The notes: generated by a model not told the origin, from the letters alone. Shown: positions 14,693 through 24,538, numbered from the stretch's first letter. The stretch is DNA of 53,000 bases from Lactobacillus sp. 0.1XD8-4 (GCF_009663775.1 NZ_RDBR01000007.1:1-53000), one strand, 5' to 3'. Numbers and translations are program-made.

Positions 14693-17122
14693 ATGCCCGA
14701 ATTGGCGCAAGTAATTGTTGATGTTCCAACAATGCAGACAAATCAACCATATACTTATCAGATTCCGGCAACATTAGAGAAACAAATTCAGGTTGGCGTT
14801 CGGGTTGTTGTCCCCTTTGGCAATGGCAGTCGTACTGTTCAGGGGTTTGTTGTTGCGCTTGACCAAGCAACAAGTTATGATGGAGAACTTAAAAAAATCC
14901 AAGCAGTAATGGATTTACAACCAGTCGTTAATAATGAATTGTTGGCCCTTAGCAAATGGTTAGCTGATACGACTTATTCTTTCTGGATATCCTGCTTATA
15001 TACAATGTTGCCAAACTTATTAAAAGCAAAAACTTCGCGGATTGTTCGTATTATTGATGATGTTGATGAGCAAGTTGCATTTGATATTTTTCATGGGCGC
15101 GACGAATTAGAAATGGCTGCTGTTCAAGATAAGCCAGCAATCCTTAGCACATTACTTAAGTTGCAGCGAGCGGGAAAAATTACGATCGATTATCAAGTCG
15201 AAGATCGTGCGCGTGCAAAAACTGTAACGGGTATTAGCCCGCTTTTAGATTTTGAGCAACTTGAAGAAGAGCGGACTTCGCTTCATCCCAATGCTCATGC
15301 GCAGAATCGGCTAATTTCATATTTACAAACAATTTCAGGGCAGGTTGTTAAGCTTAAAGATGCTGAACATGCGACAGGGTTAAAAGCAACAACTTTTAAC
15401 CAAGGACAAAAAAAGGGGTGGCTGAAGAAAGTTCCGGTAGAAGTTTATCGTAATCCGCTGGGAGTTCAAGCCTCAGTAGATGATCAACATTTAGATTCAC
15501 CACTCCATTTAAATGCTGAGCAGCAACTTGCTGTTAATGAAATAAATGCAGCGATTGACAAGCATGATTCGCAGACGTTTTTACTTCAGGGAGTAACGGG
15601 AAGCGGTAAGACAGAAGTTTACCTCCAAGCAATTGCAAATGCCCTTAAGCAGGGGAAAACGGCATTAATGTTAGTACCAGAAATATCCCTAACCCCGCAA
15701 ATCGTTAACCGGGTTCGACGACGATTTGGCTCAAAGGTTGCCGTTCTTCATAGCAGTCTATCTAATGGAGAACGTTATGATGAATGGCGAAGAATTGAGC
15801 GCGGTGAAGCACAAGTAGTTGTCGGTGCTCGTTCAGCGATCTTTGCACCATTAAAAAATCTGGGTATTATAATTTTGGACGAAGAGCATGAATCAAGTTA
15901 TAAACAAGATGAATCTCCTCGTTATCATGCCCGTGAAGTAGCAAAGTGGCGGGGAAATTATAATAATGCACCAGTTGTATTAGGATCGGCAACTCCGAGT
16001 TTAGAAAGTCGGGCACGAGCAATCAAAAAGGTTTATCACTTATTGCGCTTGGAGCATCGGGTAAATAAACAGCCGCTTCCACCGATTAAGGTTGTTGATA
16101 TGCGAGAAGAAGTAAAAAAATACGGTGAAAGCAACTTCTCTCATTCTTTACTAGAAAAATTAGATCAGCGGTTACAAAAGCGCGAGCAAAGTATTTTGAT
16201 GCTTAATCGTCGCGGCTTTTCTTCGTTTATGATGTGCCGTGATTGCGGAACAGTCTTAAAATGTCCTAATTGTGATATTTCATTAACTCTCCACATGGAC
16301 ACGCACACGATGAAATGTCACTACTGCGGACATGAGGAACCAATTCCTTATGAATGTCCAAGCTGCCATAGCCGAAAAATTCGTTATTATGGTACGGGAA
16401 CAGAAAAAGTAGAACAAGAACTACACCAACTTTTACCGCATGCCCGGATTATTCGGATGGATGTTGATACTACTAAGCGGAAGGGCATGCATGCAAAATT
16501 ATTGCGTCAATTTGGTCAGCACCAAGCTGATATCTTATTAGGGACGCAAATGATTGCCAAAGGGCTTGATTTTCCCAATGTGACACTGGTTGGTGTCTTA
16601 AATGCAGATACAGGATTAGGCTTGCCAGATTTTCGCGCGAGTGAGCGGACTTTTGACCTTCTTAGTCAAGTCAGCGGGCGCGCAGGACGAGCAGATAAGC
16701 AGGGTGATGTTGTAATTCAGACTTATAATCCTGAACATTATGCGATTCAAGATGCTAAAAAACATGATTATGACCTTTTCTTTAATCAAGAGATGGCTTT
16801 GCGTCACCAAGCGGGATACCCGCCCTATTATTACACGGTTCGGCTAATGGCTAGCCATCCTGAAGAAGCACAGGCTGCTAAAGCGATGGCCCAGATTTAT
16901 GAACAGTTAAAAAAAGGCATATCATCGTCAACTATTATTCTTGGACCAACACCACGGGCAATTGCTCGAATGAAGAGACGTTATTACTACCAAATTGTAA
17001 TTAAATATAAACAGGATCCGCAGCTTCATAACATATTATTTGAGATTTTACATGACACTCAGAGTCACGGTTATAAGGATGTTCAAATAAGTATTGATCC
17101 TGACCCGCAGTATTTTATGTAA
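14693..17122 (+). CDS. priA: primosomal replication restart helicase PriA
   Basis: The 809-residue helicase has the N-terminal 3'-DNA-binding domain, Walker A G-V-T-G-S-G-K-T (300-307), DEEH Walker B (396-399) and a zinc-binding insert with paired cysteines (C-R-D-C, C-P-N-C, C-H-Y-C, C-P-S-C). The C-terminal helicase half has T-Q-M-I-A-K-G-L-D-F and S-Q-V-S-G-R-A-G-R-A. It reloads the replisome at stalled forks. Tandemly coupled to coaBC. Confidence 0.97.
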   Translation: MPELAQVIVDVPTMQTNQPYTYQIPATLEKQIQVGVRVVVPFGNGSRTVQGFVVALDQATSYDGELKKIQAVMDLQPVVNNELLALSKWLADTTYSFWISCLYTMLPNLLKAKTSRIVRIIDDVDEQVAFDIFHGRDELEMAAVQDKPAILSTLLKLQRAGKITIDYQVEDRARAKTVTGISPLLDFEQLEEERTSLHPNAHAQNRLISYLQTISGQVVKLKDAEHATGLKATTFNQGQKKGWLKKVPVEVYRNPLGVQASVDDQHLDSPLHLNAEQQLAVNEINAAIDKHDSQTFLLQGVTGSGKTEVYLQAIANALKQGKTALMLVPEISLTPQIVNRVRRRFGSKVAVLHSSLSNGERYDEWRRIERGEAQVVVGARSAIFAPLKNLGIIILDEEHESSYKQDESPRYHAREVAKWRGNYNNAPVVLGSATPSLESRARAIKKVYHLLRLEHRVNKQPLPPIKVVDMREEVKKYGESNFSHSLLEKLDQRLQKREQSILMLNRRGFSSFMMCRDCGTVLKCPNCDISLTLHMDTHTMKCHYCGHEEPIPYECPSCHSRKIRYYGTGTEKVEQELHQLLPHARIIRMDVDTTKRKGMHAKLLRQFGQHQADILLGTQMIAKGLDFPNVTLVGVLNADTGLGLPDFRASERTFDLLSQVSGRAGRADKQGDVVIQTYNPEHYAIQDAKKHDYDLFFNQEMALRHQAGYPPYYYTVRLMASHPEEAQAAKAMAQIYEQLKKGISSSTIILGPTPRAIARMKRRYYYQIVIKYKQDPQLHNILFEILHDTQSHGYKDVQISIDPDPQYFM

Positions 17123-17139
17123 GAGAAAGGATGTCAAAA

Positions 17140-18093
17140 ATGACAACATCAATCGTTTTTATGGGAACACCAGAATTTGCTGTTCCAATTTTAAAAAGTT
17201 TAATTGATAATCCAGCCTATGATGTTAAGGCTGTGTTAACTCAGCCCGATCACCGTATTGGGCGTAAAAAAACGCTTCATGAATCGCCAGTAAAACAATT
17301 AGCGAAGAAATACAATATCGAAGTTTTACAGCCGGCAAAACTAAGTAAAAGCCCAGAAATGGCAAAGATTATTGAATTACAGCCAGATTTAATGATCACG
17401 GCTGCATACGGACAGTTCTTACCAACTAAACTACTGGATGCTGCAAAAATTGCGGCAATTAATGTTCATGGTTCTTTATTGCCAAAGTATCGTGGCGGAG
17501 CGCCAATTCAATATTCAATTATTAATGGGGATAAAGAAACTGGGGTCTCCATTATGTACATGGTTAAAAAAATGGATGCTGGTGATGTAATTGCACAAAA
17601 AGCAATTCCTATCATGCCTGATGATGATAGCGGAACAATGTTTGAAAAGCTTAGCATTTTAGGACGCGACCTGCTTTTAGAGACGTTGCCGAAACTTATT
17701 AGCGGGGATGTTAATCCAGTAGCTCAAGACCCAGATAAAGTTATCTTCTCCCCTAATATCAGTAGTGCTGAAGAACAAATTGATTATCATTTACCGGCAA
17801 ACCTTATTGATGCAAAGGTTCGGGGACTACGACCAGCACCGCTTGGTAATATGATGATCGATGGCTTGCGAACAAAGATTTATGATGTTACGCCATTAAA
17901 TGAGACAACAACGCTTGACCCAGGGAAAGTAGTTCGAGTTACTAAACATCAACTGGCAATTGCCGCTGGTGATGGAACTGTTTATCAGATCAATAAATTA
18001 CAGCCGGCGGGTAAAAAAGCAATGGATATTACCGCTTACCTTAATGGCCATCAAAATATCGTTGAGGGAGGACAAGTTGTAACTAATGACTAA
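17140..18093 (+). CDS. fmt: methionyl-tRNA formyltransferase
   Basis: The 317-residue enzyme transfers a formyl group from 10-formyl-tetrahydrofolate to initiator Met-tRNA. The catalytic region is N-V-H-G-S-L-L-P-K-Y-R-G-G-A-P-I-Q, with the conserved Asp later in K-M-D-A-G-D-V. The C-terminal OB-like tRNA-binding domain starts near residue 205. I choose ATG 17140 over 17131 because AGAAAGG is then at proper spacing and would be too close to the first ATG. It overlaps rsmB by 8 bp. Confidence 0.95.
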   Translation: MTTSIVFMGTPEFAVPILKSLIDNPAYDVKAVLTQPDHRIGRKKTLHESPVKQLAKKYNIEVLQPAKLSKSPEMAKIIELQPDLMITAAYGQFLPTKLLDAAKIAAINVHGSLLPKYRGGAPIQYSIINGDKETGVSIMYMVKKMDAGDVIAQKAIPIMPDDDSGTMFEKLSILGRDLLLETLPKLISGDVNPVAQDPDKVIFSPNISSAEEQIDYHLPANLIDAKVRGLRPAPLGNMMIDGLRTKIYDVTPLNETTTLDPGKVVRVTKHQLAIAAGDGTVYQINKLQPAGKKAMDITAYLNGHQNIVEGGQVVTND

Positions 18094-19435
18094 ATTTCAA
18101 TCGCAAAATGCCCGTGAATTAGCTTTGACTGCCCTTGAACGCATTGAAAGAAACGGAGCTTACTCAAATCTCCAACTTGACCAATTATTAAAAAAATATC
18201 CGTTAGAAGATAAGGATCGCCGGTTGGCAACTAATATTGTTTATGGGGTCTTACAACATAAGTTAACACTTGAATATTGGTTGGATAGCTTTGTTGATGA
18301 ACGCAAACTTGATCTATGGGTCAAAATATTGTTACTTTCTGCGATCTATCAGTTTCATTATTTAGAACGTGTTCCTAACTGGGCCGTTACGGATGAAAGC
18401 ATTAAGATTGCCAAACGTCGTGGAAACCCTGGTATTCGCAAGTTTGTAACTGGTGTATTACATGCAGTATTAAGAAAGGGATTGCCAGCACTAAATGAAA
18501 TTAAAGCTACTTCTCAACGTTTGAGTATTCAAAATAGTGTTCCAAAATGGTTAGTTAATGAGCTGCTTACACAATATGGTGAAGAAAACACTGGCAAAAT
18601 TTTACAATCGATTAATGAGCCAGCCCATCAAGTAGTGCGGGTAAACCTTGCTAAGACGACTGTCCCGGCTGTTAAACAAGCATTGGATAATTTAAAAATT
18701 GAATATCATAAAAGTGAGATTGCAACGGATGCTTTAGTCATTACAAAAGGAGAAGTTATCACTTCCGATCTTTTTCGTGATGGAAAAATTACTATTCAAG
18801 ATGAAAGTGCGATGCTGGCAGTTGAAAGTATGCATATTAAGCCCGCGGACAAAGTTCTTGATGCTTGTGCTGCTCCTGGCGGAAAAACCGTGCAAATCGC
18901 CACCTACTTATCCGCTAATGATGGCGGTACTGTTGAGGCACTTGACATTCATCAGCATAAAGTTAGCCTGATTGAGAAAAATGCGCAACGAATGGGGGTA
19001 AGCGATCGGGTAGATGCCTATGCCCTCGATGCCCGAAAAGTTGATGAACGGTTTGAAGATGAAAGCTTTGATAAAATCTTAGTTGATGCGCCATGTAGTG
19101 GAATAGGACTATTACGCCGAAAACCAGAAATTCGTTATACCAAACAGCTTGCCGATAGTATGCAGTTGCATAAAATCCAATTGGCAATTTTAAATGCAGT
19201 TGCACCAAAGTTAAAAAAAGGCGGTGTAATCACATATAGCACGTGTACGATCTTACAACAAGAAAACGATGCAACAGTTGAAGCATTTCTTTCCCAGCAT
19301 CCAGAATTTGAGTTAGTAAAGACGACAACGACACGTAAAGTTAAAGATAGTCGTCACTCCGCAACGTTAACCATTTTGCCGAGTGACTTTGACTCTGATG
19401 GCTTTTTTATTAGCAGCCTTAAGAAGGGACTATAA
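18086..19435 (+). CDS. rsmB: 16S rRNA (cytosine-967-C5)-methyltransferase RsmB
   Basis: The 449-residue protein has a NusB-like N-terminal domain (about 5-140) and a C-terminal SAM methyltransferase domain with D-A-C-A-A-P-G-G-K-T (motif I). The two catalytic cysteines sit in D-A-P-C-S-G-I-G (motif IV) and Y-S-T-C-T-I (motif VI). It forms m5C967 in 16S rRNA. It overlaps fmt and is followed after 7 bp by prpC. Confidence 0.97.
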   Translation: MTKFQSQNARELALTALERIERNGAYSNLQLDQLLKKYPLEDKDRRLATNIVYGVLQHKLTLEYWLDSFVDERKLDLWVKILLLSAIYQFHYLERVPNWAVTDESIKIAKRRGNPGIRKFVTGVLHAVLRKGLPALNEIKATSQRLSIQNSVPKWLVNELLTQYGEENTGKILQSINEPAHQVVRVNLAKTTVPAVKQALDNLKIEYHKSEIATDALVITKGEVITSDLFRDGKITIQDESAMLAVESMHIKPADKVLDACAAPGGKTVQIATYLSANDGGTVEALDIHQHKVSLIEKNAQRMGVSDRVDAYALDARKVDERFEDESFDKILVDAPCSGIGLLRRKPEIRYTKQLADSMQLHKIQLAILNAVAPKLKKGGVITYSTCTILQQENDATVEAFLSQHPEFELVKTTTTRKVKDSRHSATLTILPSDFDSDGFFISSLKKGL

Positions 19436-19442
19436 TAAATTG

Positions 19443-20183
19443 ATGAAAGTTGCTTATCAAACAGATATTGGTCACCAGCGCAAGCAGAATCAGGACCGCG
19501 TTAATATGTTTACTAATGATGATGGTAACCAGTTAATGGTTATTGCTGATGGAATCGGTGGTAATCGTAGTGGTGATATTGCGGCAGAACATACCGTGGC
19601 CGTATTGGGAAATCGCTTTAAGGAAAATCCACCGCAAACACCGCTGGAGGGAATTCGCTGGTTTGCACGAGAGACACAGTTAATTAATAATCAAATTTTA
19701 ACTCAGTCTAAGCGTAATATTCAGTTACAGGGGATGGGAACCACGATGGTCGCTGCAATTGCATTTAAAAATGATCTTGTCGTTGCTAATATTGGCGATA
19801 GTCGTGGTTACATTTTTCATCAGAACTTATTAACGCAAATAACTATTGACCATTCATTGGTAAATGAATTAGTGAAAACTGGGGATATTTCCGAAGATGA
19901 AGCTTTAAAATTACCGCAGAGTAATATTATTACCCGCGCAATTGGCATTTCACCTGACGCTCAAGTTGAAGTAAATCGCTTTGAACTAAACGAAGGCGAT
20001 CAGTTATTAATGTGTTCTGATGGCTTGTTTAAGACCGTTGAAAAAGACCAGCTCATTGCTGTGCTCAAACAGCCGATTTCGTTGCAGGAAAAATGTACGA
20101 AATTAGTAGCAATGGCTAACGATGCTGGCAGTCCAGATAATATTACCGTTCTAATCGGAATTAATAGTGACCAGGAGGGCTAG
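19443..20183 (+). CDS. prpC: PP2C-type protein serine/threonine phosphatase
   Basis: This 246-residue PPM phosphatase reverses phosphorylation by the neighbouring PASTA kinase. Metal-binding motifs are visible: T-D-I-G-x-x-R-K-x-N-Q-D-R near the start, V-I-A-D-G-I-G-G-N, N-I-G-D-S-R-G-Y, L-L-M-C-S-D-G-L and G-S-P-D-N-I-T-V at the end. The ATG at 19443 gives the family N-terminus; an upstream in-frame ATG at 19383 lies inside rsmB. The RBS is weak (AAGAAGGG about 14 bp away), so translation may be coupled to rsmB. Confidence 0.95.
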   Translation: MKVAYQTDIGHQRKQNQDRVNMFTNDDGNQLMVIADGIGGNRSGDIAAEHTVAVLGNRFKENPPQTPLEGIRWFARETQLINNQILTQSKRNIQLQGMGTTMVAAIAFKNDLVVANIGDSRGYIFHQNLLTQITIDHSLVNELVKTGDISEDEALKLPQSNIITRAIGISPDAQVEVNRFELNEGDQLLMCSDGLFKTVEKDQLIAVLKQPISLQEKCTKLVAMANDAGSPDNITVLIGINSDQEG

Positions 20184-20185
20184 GT

Positions 20186-22090
20186 ATGAATCCTGGATAT
20201 GAAATTGGTCACCGTTATCGGATAATTCGTTCGCTTGGTGAAGGTGGAATGGCGAATGTTTATTTGGCTCATGACATAGTATTAGACCGCGATGTTTCTG
20301 TAAAATTATTACGGCTTGATCTACGTGATGATCCAAATACTAAGCGACGTTTTCACCGGGAAGCAATGGCCGCAACCCAGCTTAATGACCCGCACATCGT
20401 TGGTATTTATGATGTTGGTGAAGACCATGGCTTGCAATATATGGTTATGCAATATGTAAAAGGCACCGACTTAAAGGCTTACATCAAGAAGCATTACCCT
20501 ATTCCATTGCCGCAAGTTATTGATATTATGGAGCAAGTGCTTTCTGCTGTTGCAACTGCCCATGCTCACGGAATTATCCATCGTGACTTAAAACCGCAAA
20601 ATATATTGATAGATGAAAATAAAAATATAAAGATTACAGACTTTGGAATTGCTGTAGCTGTATCGCAAGATTCTTTAACGCAAACTAATACTCTCATGGG
20701 GTCTGTCCATTATTTGTCTCCAGAACAAGCACGCGGAAGTATTGCAACAAAACAGTCTGATATTTATTCACTGGGAATTATCTTATTTGAATTGTTAACA
20801 GGTAAGGTTCCGTTCGAAGGCGAGACTGCTGTATCGATTGCACTTAAACATTTCCGCGAAGAAATTCCGTCAGTTCGTGAACAAAATAAGCAAATTCCAC
20901 AGTCGTTAGAAAATGTAATAATTAGAGCTACTGCTAAGGAACCGGCAAATAGGTATAATTCGGTTGCTGAAATGGCAGCAGACTTGAAAACGGCTTTAGC
21001 TCCAGAACGGGCAAATGAACCACGATTAAAACTCCACCAAGACGATAATGGTGAGACTAAAGTATTAGATATAAAAAGTTTAAAAAAAGATGATAATCAG
21101 TTTTCTGAAGTAAAGTCTAAGAAGCGAGCATCAACGAAACCAACAAAATCATGGTGGAAGAAATATGGGATTATCTGTGGTAGCATAGTCATTATAGCCG
21201 GACTGCTATTTGGTAGTTGGTGGTTTTTTATTCGCCAAGTGATTACTCCAGATGTTGAAGGAATGCCAGTTGTAAAAGCTGAACGTAAATTACACCGGCA
21301 AGATCTTCGGATTGGAAAAATTACGCGGATAAACAGTCAGACGGTTGATAAGAATCATGTGGTCGAAACCAGTCCTGGTGCTAGCCGTAAAACGCGTGTA
21401 AGTACGCCCATCAACCTAGTAGTAAGTGCGGGAGTAAAGCAGTGGCAGATGGCTGATTATGTTGGCGATGATTATTCGACAGTTGCAGCCAATTTGCAAC
21501 GAAAGGGTTTTCAAGTCCATAAAGAAAATATCTATTCAGATGATGTAGATAAAGGACAAATTATCAAACAAAACCATAAAAAGGGATCGATTATTAAGAC
21601 GGCTTCCGATACAGTTGTATTTCAGGTTAGCGCTGGTAAGGAACCAATTAAAATCCCTAGTTTTAAAAATCAAGATATCAGTGCCGTTCAGCAATTTGCT
21701 AATAAAAATAAGCTGCAGTTAACGACACAAGAGAAAAAGTCAAAAACAATTGCAACTAATCATGTAATTAGTCAAACCCCACGTGCGGGGTCAACCTTAA
21801 ACCATGGTGATACGCTTACGGTTTCAATTGCTAATTCTGGCAATCAGACAAAAACGACAAATATTCAGATTAATATTCCGTTTGATGGGAATGGTGGTCA
21901 GCTTGAAAATCGGGTTCAAGTATATATCCGTGATGCTAACCATAACTTAACAATGGAATACCAAGATATTACAATCAACCAAGAAACTACGATCAATGTA
22001 CCATTTACACTTAAGCAGGGACAAACTGGCGCTTATCGGGTTGTGCGTAATGGTCGAACAATTATGAGTGCAACAAATATTACAGGATAA
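20186..22090 (+). CDS. prkC: PASTA-domain serine/threonine protein kinase
   Basis: The 634-residue membrane kinase begins with a Hanks-type kinase domain (about 10-270): glycine loop G-E-G-G-M-A-N-V (18-25), catalytic Lys40, H-R-D-L-K-P-Q-N (132-139) and D-F-G (152-154). A Lys/Asp-rich juxtamembrane linker is followed by one membrane helix (about 331-350), three extracellular PASTA repeats (about 352-555) that bind muropeptides or lipid II, and a C-terminal beta-rich domain of about 75 residues. It controls cell wall synthesis and division. Starts 2 bp after prpC, behind AGGAGG. Confidence 0.96.
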   Translation: MNPGYEIGHRYRIIRSLGEGGMANVYLAHDIVLDRDVSVKLLRLDLRDDPNTKRRFHREAMAATQLNDPHIVGIYDVGEDHGLQYMVMQYVKGTDLKAYIKKHYPIPLPQVIDIMEQVLSAVATAHAHGIIHRDLKPQNILIDENKNIKITDFGIAVAVSQDSLTQTNTLMGSVHYLSPEQARGSIATKQSDIYSLGIILFELLTGKVPFEGETAVSIALKHFREEIPSVREQNKQIPQSLENVIIRATAKEPANRYNSVAEMAADLKTALAPERANEPRLKLHQDDNGETKVLDIKSLKKDDNQFSEVKSKKRASTKPTKSWWKKYGIICGSIVIIAGLLFGSWWFFIRQVITPDVEGMPVVKAERKLHRQDLRIGKITRINSQTVDKNHVVETSPGASRKTRVSTPINLVVSAGVKQWQMADYVGDDYSTVAANLQRKGFQVHKENIYSDDVDKGQIIKQNHKKGSIIKTASDTVVFQVSAGKEPIKIPSFKNQDISAVQQFANKNKLQLTTQEKKSKTIATNHVISQTPRAGSTLNHGDTLTVSIANSGNQTKTTNIQINIPFDGNGGQLENRVQVYIRDANHNLTMEYQDITINQETTINVPFTLKQGQTGAYRVVRNGRTIMSATNITG

Positions 22091-22102
22091 TGGAGGTGCA
22101 GC

Positions 22103-22993
22103 TTGAAAACGGGAATCATTCAACAATCATTAAGTGGATTTTATGATATCTTCGCAGATGGCAAGATTTATAGGACAAGGGCACGCGGTAATTTTCGGCA
22201 GCGGAAAATAAAACCGGTGGTTGGTGACCATGTTGAATTTAGTGCAGAGAACCAGCAGGAAGGTTACTTGCTAAAAATTCTGCCTCGTCGTAATCAATTG
22301 GTAAGACCACCGGTTGCTAATGTTGATATGGCAGTGGTAGTTACGTCAGCAAAAGAACCGGCTTTTTCTGCTAATTTATTGGACCGGCAATTAATTGCTT
22401 TAGAAGCACAAAAAGTTGAACCGGTGATTTATTTCTCAAAGACTGATTTATTAAGTGAAGAGGAATATCAGCAGCTTTTACCAATAATTGAAGGGTATCA
22501 AAAAATAGGTTATCAGGTTTTTGCTAACCCCAACCCTTTTGAGCCTCACCAATTATTATCACTGATGTCGTGTTTAAAAGGCAAAATTGTAACGATGATG
22601 GGTCAAACTGGCGCTGGTAAATCAACCTTGCTTAACCACTTAGCACCACAGCTTGAACTTGCAACTGGTGAGATTTCACAAGCCCTGCAACGGGGACGTC
22701 ATACTACTCGCAAGGTCAGCCTGTTAGATGTTAATGGTGCATTGATTGCTGATACACCTGGTTTTTCATCATATGAAACTTTTGATATGACTGTTAATGA
22801 TTTGCCGTTTTTATTTCCTGAAATGGCACGTCTTGCTTCAAATTGCAAGTTTCGTGGCTGTCTTCATTTAAAAGAACCACAATGTGCTGTGAAGGAAGCA
22901 TTAAACAATGGTATAATCATGAAGAGTCGGTATGATGATTACGTTCAGTTCCACGAATTGATTGCTAATCAGAAACCAAATTATAAGAAATGA
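22103..22993 (+). CDS. rsgA: small ribosomal subunit biogenesis GTPase RsgA
   Basis: The 296-residue circularly permuted GTPase has an N-terminal OB fold, S-K-T-D (G4, 112-115) before G-Q-T-G-A-G-K-S-T (G1, 167-175) and D-T-P-G (G3), then a C-terminal zinc knuckle ([10 protein letters not shown]6-C). It tests late 30S maturation. The start is TTG at 22103 with GGAGGTG four bases upstream. It follows prkC as in many Firmicutes. Confidence 0.96.
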   Translation: MKTGIIQQSLSGFYDIFADGKIYRTRARGNFRQRKIKPVVGDHVEFSAENQQEGYLLKILPRRNQLVRPPVANVDMAVVVTSAKEPAFSANLLDRQLIALEAQKVEPVIYFSKTDLLSEEEYQQLLPIIEGYQKIGYQVFANPNPFEPHQLLSLMSCLKGKIVTMMGQTGAGKSTLLNHLAPQLELATGEISQALQRGRHTTRKVSLLDVNGALIADTPGFSSYETFDMTVNDLPFLFPEMARLASNCKFRGCLHLKEPQCAVKEALNNGIIMKSRYDDYVQFHELIANQKPNYKK

Positions 22994-23003
22994 GGGAATT
23001 AGG

Positions 23004-23657
23004 ATGATTAAAGTTGCACCATCAATTTTAAGTGCAGATTATGTCAATTTACAAAAAGATATTGAAAAGGTTGATAAGGCTGGTGCACAATACTTGCACA
23101 TCGACGTAATGGACGGTACATTTGTTCCAAGTATCTCCTATGGGCCTGGCTTCGTTAAGGCAATTCGTCCAATTACGAAGATGGTTTTGGATGTTCACTT
23201 GATGGTTGAACAACCAGAACATATTTTGCCAATGTTTATTGATGCCGGTGCTGATATTATTGGTGTTCAAGTTGAAGCTACTCAGCACATTCACCGGGCC
23301 CTTCAAATTATTAAAAACGGTGGTGTAAAAGCTGAAGTTGTTATTAATCCAGGGACGCCAGTTGCAATGATTGAACCGGTATTACACATGGTAGATCAAG
23401 TATTGGTTATGACTGTTAATCCTGGTTTTGGTGGCCAAAAGTTCCTACCAGAGACTGTTGACAAGATTGCACAATTAAACGCAATTAAGGAAGAAAAGGG
23501 TTATAACTTTGACATCGAAGTTGATGGGGGAGTTAACGACAAGACGGTTGCTGATTGTTACAAAGCTGGCGCAACAGTTGCCGTAGCTGGTTCATATGTC
23601 TTTAATGCTGAAGATCCTGCAGAACGCATTAAGGCGCTTGAAGACGCTACAAAGTAA
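23004..23657 (+). CDS. rpe: ribulose-phosphate 3-epimerase
   Basis: The 217-residue TIM barrel interconverts ribulose-5-P and xylulose-5-P. Key segments are I-A-P-S-I-L-S-A-D-like V-A-P-S-I-L-S-A-D-Y, H-I-D-V-M-D-G-T-F-V-P, D-V-H-L-M-V, T-V-N-P-G-F-G-G-Q-K-F and E-V-D-G-G-V. In a heterofermenter this enzyme supplies the phosphoketolase substrate, so it would be central to catabolism. The start ATG 23004 follows GAGGG; an upstream in-frame ATG at 22962 lies inside rsgA. Confidence 0.96.
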   Translation: MIKVAPSILSADYVNLQKDIEKVDKAGAQYLHIDVMDGTFVPSISYGPGFVKAIRPITKMVLDVHLMVEQPEHILPMFIDAGADIIGVQVEATQHIHRALQIIKNGGVKAEVVINPGTPVAMIEPVLHMVDQVLVMTVNPGFGGQKFLPETVDKIAQLNAIKEEKGYNFDIEVDGGVNDKTVADCYKAGATVAVAGSYVFNAEDPAERIKALEDATK

Positions 23658-23660
23658 TTT

Positions 23661-23706
23661 AGCTAAGGGGCTGGGAAAAGCAAAAGTTTTTCTCAGCCTT
23701 TAGCTC
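23661..23706 (+). terminator. GAGGCTG-family hairpin after rpe
   Basis: AGCTAAGGGGCTGGGAAAA pairs with TTTTTCTCAGCCTTTAGCT (one bulge), followed by CTTTTG. It is the second member of the hairpin family seen after rpmA. Confidence 0.75.
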
Positions 23707-23729
23707 TTTTGTAAACAAATATCCAAAAT

Positions 23730-23790
23730 AACGTGGAATTATAAACTAGCATCTACGTCGTTAACGTGCTAATTTCCACGTTTTTAATTT
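23730..23790 (+). terminator. hairpin with T tract just upstream of thiN
   Basis: AACGTGGAA (23730-23738) pairs with TTCCACGTT (23774-23782), and TAGCA (23747-23751) with TGCTA (23767-23771). TTTTTAATTTT follows, then the thiN RBS. The AACGTGGAA element also follows the rpmA hairpin at 2537-2545. It could attenuate thiN. Confidence 0.55.
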
Positions 23791-23802
23791 TACGAGGTTA
23801 AA

Positions 23803-24465
23803 ATGAGAGTAAATGTACTTGTGGGTGGACCGCTTGCGATGGTTCCGACTAATCTAATTAAAGAGCGGGCAAATGAGAAATGGGTAGGTGTAGATCGGGG
23901 AGCAGTCACCCTTTTGAAGATGGGAATAATTCCAGCCATTGCTGTCGGTGATTTTGATTCAATCACTGATAAGGAATTGCAAGGGTTAGAGGATGCACTT
24001 TATCAAGTAAAAGTTTACCCGCCGGAAAAAGACTATACCGATACTCAATTGGGAATACGATTTGCGACTCAAGGTAACGTTCCAGATGAAATAGACGTTT
24101 TTGGCGCAACTGGCGGACGCTTAGACCACCTATTAGCAAACTTGTTTTTACCACTACAAGCTGAATTTAAACCATACTTAACACGGATAAAAATAATTGA
24201 CCGGCAAAATGTGATGGCCTATTATCTTCCTGGGGCACATACAATTACTCACCTAAAAGGGAAAAAATATTTAGCTTTTGTTAACTTGACCCCCGTAAAG
24301 AGACTGACTTTACTAGATGAAAAATACCCATTATTAGACTGGGACAGTGAAATTCCGTTTTCATGGACTAGTAATGAATTTACGGCCAAAGAAAATCATT
24401 TTTCATTTCAAAAGGGGATCGTTGCCGTAATCCAGTGCAGTGATCCGCTAAAAATCGGCAATTAG
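23803..24465 (+). CDS. thiN: thiamine pyrophosphokinase
   Basis: The 220-residue enzyme converts thiamine to thiamine pyrophosphate with ATP, the cofactor for phosphoketolase. The family features V-G-V-D-R-G-A, V-G-D-F-D-S-I, the E-K-D-Y-T-D-T-Q motif and G-A-T-G-G-R-L-D-H-L-L-A-N are clear in the N-terminal 125 residues. The start follows ACGAGG. It follows rpe, as in many lactobacilli. I see no TPP riboswitch upstream. Confidence 0.95.
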   Translation: MRVNVLVGGPLAMVPTNLIKERANEKWVGVDRGAVTLLKMGIIPAIAVGDFDSITDKELQGLEDALYQVKVYPPEKDYTDTQLGIRFATQGNVPDEIDVFGATGGRLDHLLANLFLPLQAEFKPYLTRIKIIDRQNVMAYYLPGAHTITHLKGKKYLAFVNLTPVKRLTLLDEKYPLLDWDSEIPFSWTSNEFTAKENHFSFQKGIVAVIQCSDPLKIGN

Positions 24466-24477
24466 GAGAATAAAATG

Positions 24478-24497
24478 CCTGTCAAGGAAAATTACTT
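24478..24497 (+). repeat. 20-mer shared by the rpmB and rpsP upstream regions
   Basis: This 20-mer, starting CCTGTCAAG and ending TACTT, matches 38471-38490 at 18 of 20 positions. Both copies lie upstream of ribosomal protein promoters, at different distances. Confidence 0.55.
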
Positions 24498-24509
24498 GAA
24501 AGAAAAATC

Positions 24510-24538
24510 TTGCATTGTGGCGGTGCCTATGGTAGATT
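24510..24538 (+). promoter_or_regulatory. promoter of rpmB
   Basis: TTGCAT (24510-24515) and TAGATT (24533-24538) are separated by 17 bp, with TGG immediately before the -10. The expected leader is about 60 nt and contains a CGCA-GTTT-TGCG hairpin. Confidence 0.7.

Noticed and set aside
23661-23706. Possible TPP riboswitch upstream of thiN, because of GGGGCTGGGA
   Set aside because: The CTGAGA and GGGGTGC core motifs are not both present and the segment is a simple hairpin of the GAGGCTG family.
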